Source: Candidatus Woesearchaeota archaeon
GTDB taxonomy: Archaea > Nanobdellota > Nanobdellia > Woesearchaeales > WJKV01
DNA: 9,347 bases
NCBI GenBank assembly: GCA_014728875.1
Contig: WJKV01000028.1
Location: 1-9,347, forward strand
Reading direction: 5' to 3'
Notes under the pieces: model-generated
Told to the model about the DNA's origin: nothing
Database searches by the model: none
The model's input: the letters and a program-made list of their open reading frames with translations, nothing else
Translations under genes and position numbers: made by a program
In this document: piece after piece, positions 1 to 6,112 of the stretch
Numbering within the stretch: the stretch's first letter is position 1
How the letters are laid out: every line of letters starts with the position of its first letter

Positions 1-1069
1 AACTAACATACCATCCGTTTGTTCCTTCTACTTTTTCCCCCAAGAACCCTTTTTGCATTACTAATTTCTTTAAAAATTCATTTATTGAATCCCATCTTTT
101 ATTCTTATCGCGTTTTGTGCCTTTTGCAACAACTTCCGCAAGGCCTTTTGAAACTCCATCTTCAATTAGTTCTTCCCCAACACTTCCGCCAGGGCTTTGT
201 CCTCTACTCAATAACTTATACAATAATACAGACAACCCATAGACATCTGCACGATGATCGATATCTTCTCCTTTACGCTGTTCAGGAGACATGTAATCCA
301 GGGTTCCTCCGATCGGACCTGTAATGCTCACGACACTTTGTCCGCACATAGAATTCTGCATGTGCTCTTTCTTTGCTTTCGCAAGACCGAAGTCTACAAT
401 GAACACTTCCCCTTTCTCATTGACCAGGATATTGCCAGGCTTTATGTCCTGGTAAGTGACGCCTTGTGAATGTGCATATTCCAATGCTTTGCTGATTTTA
501 TATACTATTTTGAGCTTTTCGTTCAAACTTCTTTCTGCAGTAACATCCAAAGGCTTGGCATCAACATAAGGCAATCGAAGATAAACATCGCCGTTGTCCT
601 GCACAAGCTCTTCGACACCTACAATATTAGGATGCTTTAATCTTTTGGTTACATTTGCCTCCCTCATTAGAGCGTCTATTGCTTTTTGACCTAATTTATC
701 CTTCGGCCGTTTCAATGCGACAACTGTTCCGTTGTTCTCTGCTTTATAGACAACACCGAAACCGCCTTGTCCTAATCTTTCTGTTAATGTAAATTTTCCT
801 ACTTTCCGTCCGATAATAGGATCTTTTTCAGCTTCTCTTTGATCTATATTAGCAGTTCTCGTTCTTTCGAGCATTCCAGAAAGTTCAAGTGATTGTTCTT
901 TTGCAGCGGTTTTAGGTTGTTCTGCTTCTCTTGGCAGTTCCGCTTTTATAGTTTTTTCTGCTTGTACAGGTGCTTCTGTTTCCTTAGGTTTTTCAACAAC
1001 TTCAGAAGATCGTTCTTCTACTACTTCGCTTTCCCCCTCGCTTTCCGGGTCTGCAAAAATTTGTGGCAT
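1..1069 (-). CDS. Hanks-type Ser/Thr protein kinase, 3' end beyond window
   Basis: Eukaryotic-like protein kinase that would transfer the ATP gamma-phosphate to protein Ser/Thr residues. The first 356 residues are visible and the frame is open to the window edge. Residues 1-85 are an acidic, Glu/Pro/Ala-rich, probably disordered tail without a membrane segment. The kinase domain spans about 88-340: glycine loop GQGGFGVVYKA (100-110), VALK lysine K120, probable alpha-C glutamate E137, catalytic loop YQDIKPGNI with D208 and N213, DFG at 226-228, and SPEQ in place of APE (261-264). All residues needed for catalysis are present, but HRD is replaced by YQD, so this is a non-RD kinase. The ATG at 1069-1067 lies 1 nt after the phosphoesterase stop, so the two are probably cotranscribed. 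Gln codons are mostly CAA (11 of 15), unlike the CAG-rich neighbours. The missing C-terminus might hold a sensor or membrane domain; its targets are unknown. Confidence 0.93.
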   Translation of the reverse strand, partial: MPQIFADPESEGESEVVEERSSEVVEKPKETEAPVQAEKTIKAELPREAEQPKTAAKEQSLELSGMLERTRTANIDQREAEKDPIIGRKVGKFTLTERLGQGGFGVVYKAENNGTVVALKRPKDKLGQKAIDALMREANVTKRLKHPNIVGVEELVQDNGDVYLRLPYVDAKPLDVTAERSLNEKLKIVYKISKALEYAHSQGVTYQDIKPGNILVNEKGEVFIVDFGLAKAKKEHMQNSMCGQSVVSITGPIGGTLDYMSPEQRKGEDIDHRADVYGLSVLLYKLLSRGQSPGGSVGEELIEDGVSKGLAEVVAKGTKRDKNKRWDSINEFLKKLVMQKGFLGEKVEGTNGWYVS

Positions 1070-1070
1070 T

Positions 1071-1691
1071 TTATAACTCAACTATTTTTCCTTGTCTGCC
1101 TACGTTTATTACCTTTGTATTTCCTACTTTTTCTTCTACGCCTTCTGCTTCGTGCACGTGGCAGCAGAACAGAATGTCTGGTTTGAACTTGTCGACAGCT
1201 TTTCTTATCCCTGTGCTTCCAGGGAACATGCACAATTTCTCCATCAATGCTCCTTCAGGATGCACATGAGTCACCATGATTTTTTTCTGTAGATCCTTAA
1301 TATATTTGAAGCCTTTTTCCAGCTCTTCAAACATCTCTTCCTCGGTAAGCTGATTAATGCCGATGTTTGCACCGCCACACCCAAACACGCCGATTCCATC
1401 ATCTACTTTAACAGCATAGCCGTGCAGGTTTGTGGCATTATACACTTTAGACAAGAAATCAGCAGTTGCAAACGACTCGTGATTTCCAGGTATCAGCATG
1501 ACCTTTTTCCCTTTCTTTACAAAAGGCCCTATCAGATTGTCAGTGCTTGTCTCTGCATAAGTGATGTCGCCGCATATGACAACCAGATCCACTTTCTCTT
1601 TCTCTGCCTTTTCAGCCAGTTTTTTGGCCAGGCCGGTATCCCCATGAATGTCCCCTGTAGCTAATATCTTCATCTTCTTAGTGGTTGCCAT
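1071..1691 (-). CDS. Calcineurin-like metallophosphoesterase (Icc-related)
   Basis: A 206-residue dinuclear-metal phosphoesterase. The family motifs occur in order: GDIHG (D14, H16), GDIT (D42), GNHE (N70, H71), THVHPEG (H142, H144) and CHVHE (H178, H180). This is a complete metal-binding set for the calcineurin-like fold, and the compact length resembles archaeal Icc-related phosphoesterases (COG2129 type). The substrate cannot be told from sequence; cyclic nucleotides, other phosphodiesters and phosphoproteins are all handled by relatives. An upstream ATG would add 22 residues (start at 1757). I chose 1691 because a TATA box on this strand at 1716-1723 places transcription start at about 1694, giving a leaderless mRNA, and because the extra residues lie across that box. 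A start at 1673 (M7) is also possible. The TAA stop is followed after one base by the kinase ATG, so a joint signalling operon is likely; whether the enzyme reverses the kinase is only a hypothesis. Confidence 0.9.
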   Translation of the reverse strand: MATTKKMKILATGDIHGDTGLAKKLAEKAEKEKVDLVVICGDITYAETSTDNLIGPFVKKGKKVMLIPGNHESFATADFLSKVYNATNLHGYAVKVDDGIGVFGCGGANIGINQLTEEEMFEELEKGFKYIKDLQKKIMVTHVHPEGALMEKLCMFPGSTGIRKAVDKFKPDILFCCHVHEAEGVEEKVGNTKVINVGRQGKIVEL

Positions 1692-1715
1692 TTTTGTATA
1701 TAAGGCTTTGGCCCA

Positions 1716-1723
1716 TTTATAAA
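1716..1723 (-). promoter_or_regulatory. TATA box for the phosphoesterase-kinase operon
   Basis: TTTATAAA, read on the minus strand, lies about 25 nt upstream of the ATG at 1691. This spacing fits an archaeal TBP site driving a leaderless transcript. No Shine-Dalgarno sequence is visible before that ATG, which agrees. The octamer is palindromic, so the sequence alone does not fix its direction; the position relative to the gene does. Confidence 0.65.
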
Positions 1724-1766
1724 GCTTATGCAAGTCACTACTGAAAGGAGACAACAAACCGAAAGA

Positions 1767-1775
1767 TTTATAAAG
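1767..1775 (+). promoter_or_regulatory. TATA box for the DRG GTPase gene
   Basis: TTTATAAAG preceded by a purine-rich GAAAGA stretch that could serve as BRE. It predicts transcription start near 1797 and a roughly 43-nt leader that contains the Shine-Dalgarno sequence GGAG (1828-1831), 8 nt before the ATG. A second A/T-rich element, ATATATA at 1792-1798, is an alternative TATA box, but it would leave almost no room upstream of the GGAG. The two divergent promoters share a 148-bp spacer. Confidence 0.6.
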
Positions 1776-1839
1776 GGAAGATTAATATATCATATATAAG
1801 GAATAAAAGGGAAAAAACCGACTGAAAGGAGCGTCGAGC

Positions 1840-3000
1840 ATGCCAAAGCCAAAGATAAAAAAGCACAAGAAAAAGCAGGATAAGCCTACTGAAAAAGCGC
1901 CTGAAAGGAAAAAACTGACTATTCAGGAGCAGATAAAGGAGTTTGAAAAAGAGCTTAGTACGACCAAGTACAACAAGAAGACCCAGCATCACATCGGTCT
2001 GGTAAAGGCTAAGATCGCAAAGTTAAGGCAGAAGATGCTTAGCGGCTCTAAAAAGAAAAAGGGCGAAGGCTACAGTGTAAGAAAGACAGGCGACGGCACT
2101 GTGATTCTTTTGGGATTTCCCTCTGTTGGTAAATCCACTTTATTGAACGCACTGACAAATGCAAATAGTGCAGTAGGCAGCTACAATTTCACTACTCTGG
2201 ATGTAGTTCCCGGCTTGATGAAGTACAATTATGCAAAGATTCAGGTCCTGGATGTTCCTGGAATAGTGAAAGGTGCGGCAGACGGCACAGGAAGAGGGAG
2301 AGAGGTTCTTGCAGTTATGAGAAGCGCGGACCTTGCTGTAATCATAATCGATGTAAACAAGCCTGAAGAATTTAGCGCAATAATGAAAGAAGTGCACGAT
2401 TCAGGAATAAGGCTGAATCAAAGGATGCCCGACGTGAAAATATCCAAAAAAGGAAGAGGCGGGATAAGAGTGGGAGCCACTCTAAAGCTCACAAAACTGT
2501 CAAAAGAAACAATAAAATCAATCGCAGGCGAGTTCGGCATCATAAATGCAGACATTGTGATAAGGGAAGACATTGACGAGGACCAGCTTATAGATGTGAT
2601 AGAAGGAAACAGGCATTATATTCCGAGCATAATTGTGATCAACAAGATAGACATGGTCGACGAAGAACTGTTAGAGAAAATAATAGGAAACATCAGGCCT
2701 GACTTGTGCATCAGTGCGACAAAGAAGCAGTACATTGAAAAACTGAGAGAGATGATCTTTGACAAACTGGGACTGATAAGGATATATCTTAAGGAAGTCG
2801 GAAAAGAAGCAGACCTGGTCGAACCACTCATAATGTTCAAGGACTGTTCTATAGAGGATGTCTGCGACAAGCTGCACAGGGATTTTGTAAAGAAATTCAA
2901 GTTCGCAAGGATCTGGGGAAGCAGCAAGTTTCCCGGCCAGAAGCAGATGCTGAAATACAGGCTGAAGGACAAGGACATTTTAGAAATACACATGAGCTGA
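1840..3000 (+). CDS. drg: DRG/Rbg-family GTPase with TGS domain
   Basis: A 386-residue Obg-superfamily GTPase of the DRG type. Residues 1-75 are very Lys-rich and helical, resembling the N-terminal basic/HTH segment of DRG proteins. The G domain follows: P-loop GFPSVGKST (92-100), switch threonines T118/T119, DVPG (138-141) with the usual GAADGTGRGRE continuation, NKID (268-271) and SATK (292-295). The segment of about 175-245 interrupts the G domain as in other DRGs (S5D2L-type insert). A TGS domain occupies about 312-384. The length is close to the usual 365-370. Eukaryotic DRG1/Rbg1 associates with translating ribosomes and has GTPase activity helped by DFRP partners and by potassium; an equivalent ribosome-linked role is inferred here. 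It has its own TATA box and GGAG leader, is monocistronic or nearly so, and ends in TGA. The family assignment is firm; the cellular role is not. Confidence 0.95.
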   Translation: MPKPKIKKHKKKQDKPTEKAPERKKLTIQEQIKEFEKELSTTKYNKKTQHHIGLVKAKIAKLRQKMLSGSKKKKGEGYSVRKTGDGTVILLGFPSVGKSTLLNALTNANSAVGSYNFTTLDVVPGLMKYNYAKIQVLDVPGIVKGAADGTGRGREVLAVMRSADLAVIIIDVNKPEEFSAIMKEVHDSGIRLNQRMPDVKISKKGRGGIRVGATLKLTKLSKETIKSIAGEFGIINADIVIREDIDEDQLIDVIEGNRHYIPSIIVINKIDMVDEELLEKIIGNIRPDLCISATKKQYIEKLREMIFDKLGLIRIYLKEVGKEADLVEPLIMFKDCSIEDVCDKLHRDFVKKFKFARIWGSSKFPGQKQMLKYRLKDKDILEIHMS

Positions 3001-3025
3001 TTTCATTCTTGAATTACACTATACA

Positions 3026-3033
3026 TTTAAATA
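3026..3033 (+). promoter_or_regulatory. TATA box for the basic-tail membrane protein
   Basis: TTTAAATA, identical to the octamer before aRF1 at 3511-3518. It predicts transcription start near 3055, leaving a leader of about 60 nt with a strong Shine-Dalgarno GAGGTGA at 3101-3107, 6 nt before the ATG at 3114. A second A/T-rich patch (3043-3050) could also serve. Confidence 0.55.
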
Positions 3034-3113
3034 CAATATGATCATTTATATTTGCGAGGCGATGTGTTGGCGAATTTATGAGCTGGCATTAAACTCGTAA
3101 GAGGTGAAATTTA

Positions 3114-3470
3114 ATGGCTAAAAGGAGAAGGACTACAAAAAGGAAAGCTACAAAACGAAAAACTGCAAGAAGAAAGCCGGCAAGAACTGCATCAAGGCCG
3201 ATGACTGCTCCTAAAAGGGCATTGATCAATGCAAAGGCAGCAGGGCTTGCAGTAGGAATCTTGTGGGCTGTTGCGCTGTTCATCACTACAATAGTCAGCA
3301 TGTACAAGGGATACGGTTCTGCTTTCTTGAATGCAGTATCGACTGTCTATCCAGGATATACAATAACCTGGGGCGGTGCATTTGTCGGCCTTATTTATGG
3401 TTTCCTTGACGGATTCATTGGAATAGTGATTGTAGTATGGCTGTACAATTACTTTGCTAAGAAATTGTGA
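3114..3470 (+). CDS. Small two-helix membrane protein with Lys/Arg-rich tail
   Basis: A 118-residue protein of two contrasting halves. Residues 1-35 contain 17 Lys/Arg in Thr/Ala-spaced repeats (RRTTKRK, ATKRK, TARRK), much like histone H1 or other nucleic-acid-binding tails. Residues 40-65 and 88-112 are hydrophobic helices separated by a loop with GYGSAFL and YPGY; the second helix carries GFLDGFIG and WLYNYF. The W-G, GYG, PGY, GF.DGF and WLYN pattern recalls a widespread group of small archaeal and bacterial membrane proteins often labelled holin-like. That label is from memory, and a lytic role is unlikely here. By charge rules the basic tail should be cytoplasmic and could bind DNA, RNA or ribosomes at the membrane. 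The start is supported by GAGGTGA. The gene is flanked by its own promoter and a T-rich run, so it is probably monocistronic. Function unknown. Confidence 0.8.
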   Translation: MAKRRRTTKRKATKRKTARRKPARTASRPMTAPKRALINAKAAGLAVGILWAVALFITTIVSMYKGYGSAFLNAVSTVYPGYTITWGGAFVGLIYGFLDGFIGIVIVVWLYNYFAKKL

Positions 3471-3482
3471 CGACATCTTCTA

Positions 3483-3503
3483 TTTTTTTTACTTTTAATT
3501 TTT
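3483..3503 (+). terminator. T-rich archaeal terminator
   Basis: An eight-T run (3483-3490) followed by further T tracts begins 13 nt after the membrane-protein stop. Oligo-T on the non-template strand without a hairpin is the usual intrinsic terminator of archaeal RNA polymerase. It lies just upstream of the aRF1 promoter, fitting a transcript boundary. Confidence 0.5.
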
Positions 3504-3510
3504 ACAAATA

Positions 3511-3518
3511 TTTAAATA
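3511..3518 (+). promoter_or_regulatory. TATA box for the aRF1 operon, leaderless
   Basis: TTTAAATA preceded by A-rich sequence. Standard archaeal spacing puts transcription start at about 3539-3541, only a few bases before the ATG at 3544. No Shine-Dalgarno sequence precedes that ATG. Together these point to a leaderless aRF1 mRNA, and they favour ATG 3544 over the in-frame GTG at 3538. Confidence 0.6.
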
Positions 3519-3543
3519 CCAAATATCAAATGTTCGAGTGAAA

Positions 3544-5073
3544 ATGGCATTAGAAGCAGTCCAGAAATTCAAACTGAAGAGATTCGTAAAAGACCTGTCA
3601 GTGCACAAGGGCAGGCATACAGAATTGGTTAGTGTATACATTCCTGCAGGTTATGACATGAACAAGATAATCTCGCATTTGCAGGAAGAGCAGGGCACTG
3701 CCTCTAACATCAAGAGCGCCTCAACAAGAAAGAATGTGCAGGCTGCATTGGAAAGGATGATCCAGCACCTGCGAATCGTAGGTAAGACCCCGCCGAACGG
3801 CCTTGCGGTCTTCAGCGGAAATGTCGCAGAACGTGAAGGCAAGACAGATGTTCAGGTCTGGAGCATCGAACCTCCTATCGAACTGAAGCAGAGGATCTAC
3901 AGGTGCGACAAGGAATTCGTCCTTGAGCCTCTTGAAGAGATGCTTGAATCAAGAGAAGTATACGGGATGGTTGTAATGGACAGGAGGGAAGCGACATTTG
4001 CATTATTGAAAGGCAAGTCCGTAGTTCCGCTCCAGAAGATAGGCAGCAATGTTCCCGGAAAGACAAGAGCAGGCGGACAGTGCCTTGTGCCTGAAACAAA
4101 AGTAAGGCTGGCGAACGGTTCCCTTAAGAAGATAGAGAAGATAAAACTGAATACTAAACTGAAGAGCTATGATTTTGAGAAAGGAAAATTCATCAAGTCT
4201 CCCTGCAGTGCCGCCTGGTATGTCAAGAAAACAGACCTGTGCACAATAAAAACAACTAAAGGAGAGATAAAAGCAAGTCCCGACCACCTGTTCTTTGTCA
4301 AGGTGCCGTTGAAACGCATTGACGATTACAAGATTGTGCAAAAGACAGCGCGCGCATTAAAGACAGGAGAATTCTTGTTTTATGTCAAGGGTAGCAAACT
4401 GCATGATGCAATGATCACCAGGAAAAGCACGAGAAAAGGAAAATTCACAATGGTAGACATCACTGTGGAGAACCAGAATTTTGTGGCCGGCAATTTCATC
4501 GTGCACAACAGTGCACAGCGTTTCGCCCGAATAAGAGAAGGGGCCGCTATAGACTTCTACAAGAAGATCGCAGAGATAATGAAAGAGCAGTACTTGCATC
4601 TGGACAATCTTAAGGGCATACTTTTCGGCGGGCCAGGACATACCAAGCACCAGTTCCTGGAAAAAGGCTATGTCACAGACCAGGTCGCAAAAAAGATAAT
4701 CGCGGTCAGGGACACGAGCTATACAGATGAATTCGGCCTGCAGGAGCTGCTGCAGAAGTGCGAGGATACTCTGGCGTCAGAAGAGATCGCAGGAGAGAAA
4801 AAGATAGTAAACAGGTTCTTGGGCATGCTTGCCACTGACGCCAAGAAAGTGGCATACGGACTCCAGCAGGTCAAGGACACACTTGAACTCGGTGCAGTTG
4901 AAGTCCTTCTGGTATCAGAGGCGCTGCCAGAAGAAGAGGCAGAGGCCTTGGAGAAAAAAGCACAGGAATTCAATACAGAAGTAAGGATGATAAGCACTGA
5001 GACCAGGGAAGGTGTGCAGCTTAAGGAGATAGGCATGGTCGGTGCGATCCTGCGCTATCCGATTGAGACTTAA
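3544..5073 (+). CDS. prf1: Peptide chain release factor aRF1, intein-containing precursor
   Basis: Class-1 translation termination factor that reads stop codons in the ribosomal A site and triggers peptidyl-tRNA hydrolysis, normally with aEF1A-GTP and ABCE1. The precursor is 509 residues. Domain 1 (about 1-133) holds NIKS (55-58), used for stop recognition, and YRCDKEF (119-125), the YxCxxxF motif. Domain 2 holds GGQ (177-179). Directly after Q179 comes a 143-residue intein (180-322), and the chain resumes with SAQRFARIREG (323 on), the expected continuation of GGQ. The spliced protein would be 366 residues, short against about 400-415 for typical archaeal relatives. The missing part is the domain-3 minidomain, normally inserted after LLVSE (455-459 here); a short Glu-rich helix is found instead. 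An in-frame GTG at 3538 would add two residues, but the promoter position favours ATG 3544. The TAA stop is followed after 1 nt by the metallopeptidase ATG. Window genes end in TAA, TAG and TGA, so this factor presumably reads all three. Confidence 0.96.
   Translation: MALEAVQKFKLKRFVKDLSVHKGRHTELVSVYIPAGYDMNKIISHLQEEQGTASNIKSASTRKNVQAALERMIQHLRIVGKTPPNGLAVFSGNVAEREGKTDVQVWSIEPPIELKQRIYRCDKEFVLEPLEEMLESREVYGMVVMDRREATFALLKGKSVVPLQKIGSNVPGKTRAGGQCLVPETKVRLANGSLKKIEKIKLNTKLKSYDFEKGKFIKSPCSAAWYVKKTDLCTIKTTKGEIKASPDHLFFVKVPLKRIDDYKIVQKTARALKTGEFLFYVKGSKLHDAMITRKSTRKGKFTMVDITVENQNFVAGNFIVHNSAQRFARIREGAAIDFYKKIAEIMKEQYLHLDNLKGILFGGPGHTKHQFLEKGYVTDQVAKKIIAVRDTSYTDEFGLQELLQKCEDTLASEEIAGEKKIVNRFLGMLATDAKKVAYGLQQVKDTLELGAVEVLLVSEALPEEEAEALEKKAQEFNTEVRMISTETREGVQLKEIGMVGAILRYPIET
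4081..4509 (+). mobile_element. Mini-intein in aRF1, inserted at GGQ|S
   Basis: A 143-residue in-frame insertion with Hint splicing blocks. Block A starts at Cys1 (CLVPETKVRLANGSLKKIE). Block B is GEIKASPDHLFF with His69, Ser66 standing where Thr is usual. The K..RALKTGEFLFYV stretch matches the usual Lk-Gd segment at the end of the N-terminal splicing half. Block F is MVDITVENQNF with Asp126, and Gln132 where many inteins have His. Block G is GNFIVHN, ending in His142-Asn143, followed by extein Ser. This set predicts the standard class 1 pathway: N-S shift at Cys1, transesterification to Ser+1, Asn cyclisation. No LAGLIDADG or other endonuclease domain fits in the short linker, so the element is no longer self-mobile. 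Cys42 and Cys54 are extra cysteines that might pair with each other or with Cys1. Removal restores an uninterrupted GGQSAQRF. Confidence is high for identity; splicing activity is inferred. Confidence 0.95.
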
Positions 5074-5074
5074 A

Positions 5075-5818
5075 ATGGGATTTGCAGAAGAAGCTTTCAA
5101 GGAAATGTTTCCGAACAAACAGATACCTGTTATTATTCTTGACTATAGCGGCAGATTCAGTCCGTACAATGCAAACGTGAAGCTTGCGAACAACAGGCTC
5201 TTTTTTTCTTTGTCAAAAGAATGGAAGACAGTCGATGTATCAATCAGGAAAGGGCTCATACAGAACCTGCTCCTCAAATTGTACGGAAGAAAAGGCGAGA
5301 AGATAAATAAGACAATCTATATTGATTTGTATGACAGTTTCACCAAGAATCTGCATCATTCCATTGCCAAGACAAAAACAGACCCTCTTCTTGAGATGTC
5401 CTTCAACAGGGTCAATGACAGATTCTTCTACGGGCTCATAGAGCAGCCGAATCTTGAATGGTCAGGCTACAGCAAGACTACTCTGGGAACGTACAATTAT
5501 CAGACAGACACCATCAAGGTGAGCAGATTCTTCCACGACGCTCCAGAAGACATGCTTGATTACATTATGTATCATGAGGTACTGCACAAAAAGGTCAAAT
5601 TCAAGAACACAGGCCTGAACTGCCTGCATCACACTTATGAATTCAGGCAGAGGGAGCGCGAGTTTCCTGATCAGAGAAAGATAGAGAAAGAGATAGGCAA
5701 TTTTCTAAGATGGAAAAGAAAGCCTGTGGCCCAGAAACTCATTGCAGCAAAGAAAAAGAAAAAAGATCAAAAGATAAACAAGCAGTTCAATCTGAAAAGG
5801 TGGTTGTTTGGCGACTGA
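5075..5818 (+). CDS. SprT/YgjP-like zinc metallopeptidase
   Basis: A 247-residue protein with a zinc-peptidase core. MYHEVLHKK gives the HExxH motif (H167, E168, H171), preceded by the family-like DMLDYI helix. HHTYEFRQRE (185-194) follows 14 residues later and offers H185 or H186 as the third zinc ligand, the arrangement of SprT-like and YgjP-like peptidases (gluzincin/minigluzincin group). Residues 1-100 are less recognisable and contain short beta-like segments. The C-terminus is strongly basic (KKKKK at 226-230), which would suit nucleic acid or ribosome binding. There is no signal peptide or membrane span, so it should be cytoplasmic. The ATG lies 1 nt after the aRF1 stop (TAAAATG), so expression is probably coupled to aRF1. 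An alternative ATG at 5042 would overlap aRF1 by 32 nt and is less likely. The substrate is unknown. SprT relatives act on DNA-protein crosslinks, but transfer of that role here is not justified by sequence alone. Confidence 0.82.
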   Translation: MGFAEEAFKEMFPNKQIPVIILDYSGRFSPYNANVKLANNRLFFSLSKEWKTVDVSIRKGLIQNLLLKLYGRKGEKINKTIYIDLYDSFTKNLHHSIAKTKTDPLLEMSFNRVNDRFFYGLIEQPNLEWSGYSKTTLGTYNYQTDTIKVSRFFHDAPEDMLDYIMYHEVLHKKVKFKNTGLNCLHHTYEFRQREREFPDQRKIEKEIGNFLRWKRKPVAQKLIAAKKKKKDQKINKQFNLKRWLFGD

Positions 5819-6086
5819 AAGGGAAAAGATAGAGCAGCTGTTGAAAAAAGAGACACTTTCTGCGAGAGAGCTCGCCCAGAGACTGGACATAGATATAGCT
5901 GATGTTATTGAAGATCTGAGGCATGTGAGGAAAAGCACACAGCCTCCGCTGAAATTCAAGATACATCCTGCCAGATGCAACCACTGCGGTTTCATATTCA
6001 AGGAGAGAACAAAAGTAAAGACTCCGAGCAAATGCCCGAGCTGCAGGAGCGAGAGCATAACAGAAGCAAGATACAGCATAGGGTAA
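5808..6086 (+). CDS. HTH plus zinc-ribbon predicted transcription regulator
   Basis: A 92-residue two-part protein. Residues 4-45 form an HTH-like segment (EQLLKKETLSARELAQRLD, then helix IADVIEDLRHV) of the type used to separate an N-terminal winged helix from a basic linker. Residues 57-79 form a zinc ribbon with CNHC (57, 60) and CPSC (76, 79). This matches a small archaeal family of predicted regulators with HTH fused to a Zn-ribbon (COG3357 type); its DNA target is not known. The start is TTG at 5808, inside the metallopeptidase's last codons (11-nt overlap); GGTGG at 5799-5803 gives a suitable Shine-Dalgarno sequence. No in-frame ATG is available without losing the whole HTH. The overlap argues for translational coupling and makes it the third gene of the aRF1 operon. 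The histone promoter follows directly. Confidence 0.83.
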   Translation: MATEREKIEQLLKKETLSARELAQRLDIDIADVIEDLRHVRKSTQPPLKFKIHPARCNHCGFIFKERTKVKTPSKCPSCRSESITEARYSIG

Positions 6087-6112
6087 GGCAAATTCAGGCT
6101 TTGACCAAAATC

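Noticed and set aside
893..1186. Plus-strand open frame rich in Phe and Cys
   Set aside because: It is the complement of the acidic, GAA-rich kinase N-terminus; the Phe/Cys runs are what antisense Glu/Lys codons produce.
1741..1831. Direct repeat CTGAAAGGAG at 1741-1750 and 1822-1831
   Set aside because: Only ten bases and purine-rich; the second copy is the Shine-Dalgarno region of the DRG gene. A chance match or operator pair cannot be distinguished, and no third copy is seen in the spacer.
3538..3543. GTG at 3538 as the aRF1 start
   Set aside because: It adds only two residues and would sit at or before the predicted transcription start; ATG 3544 fits the promoter better.
4081..4509. Homing endonuclease within the aRF1 intein
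   Set aside because: Only about 50 residues separate block B from block F, too little for a LAGLIDADG or HNH domain, and neither motif is seen.
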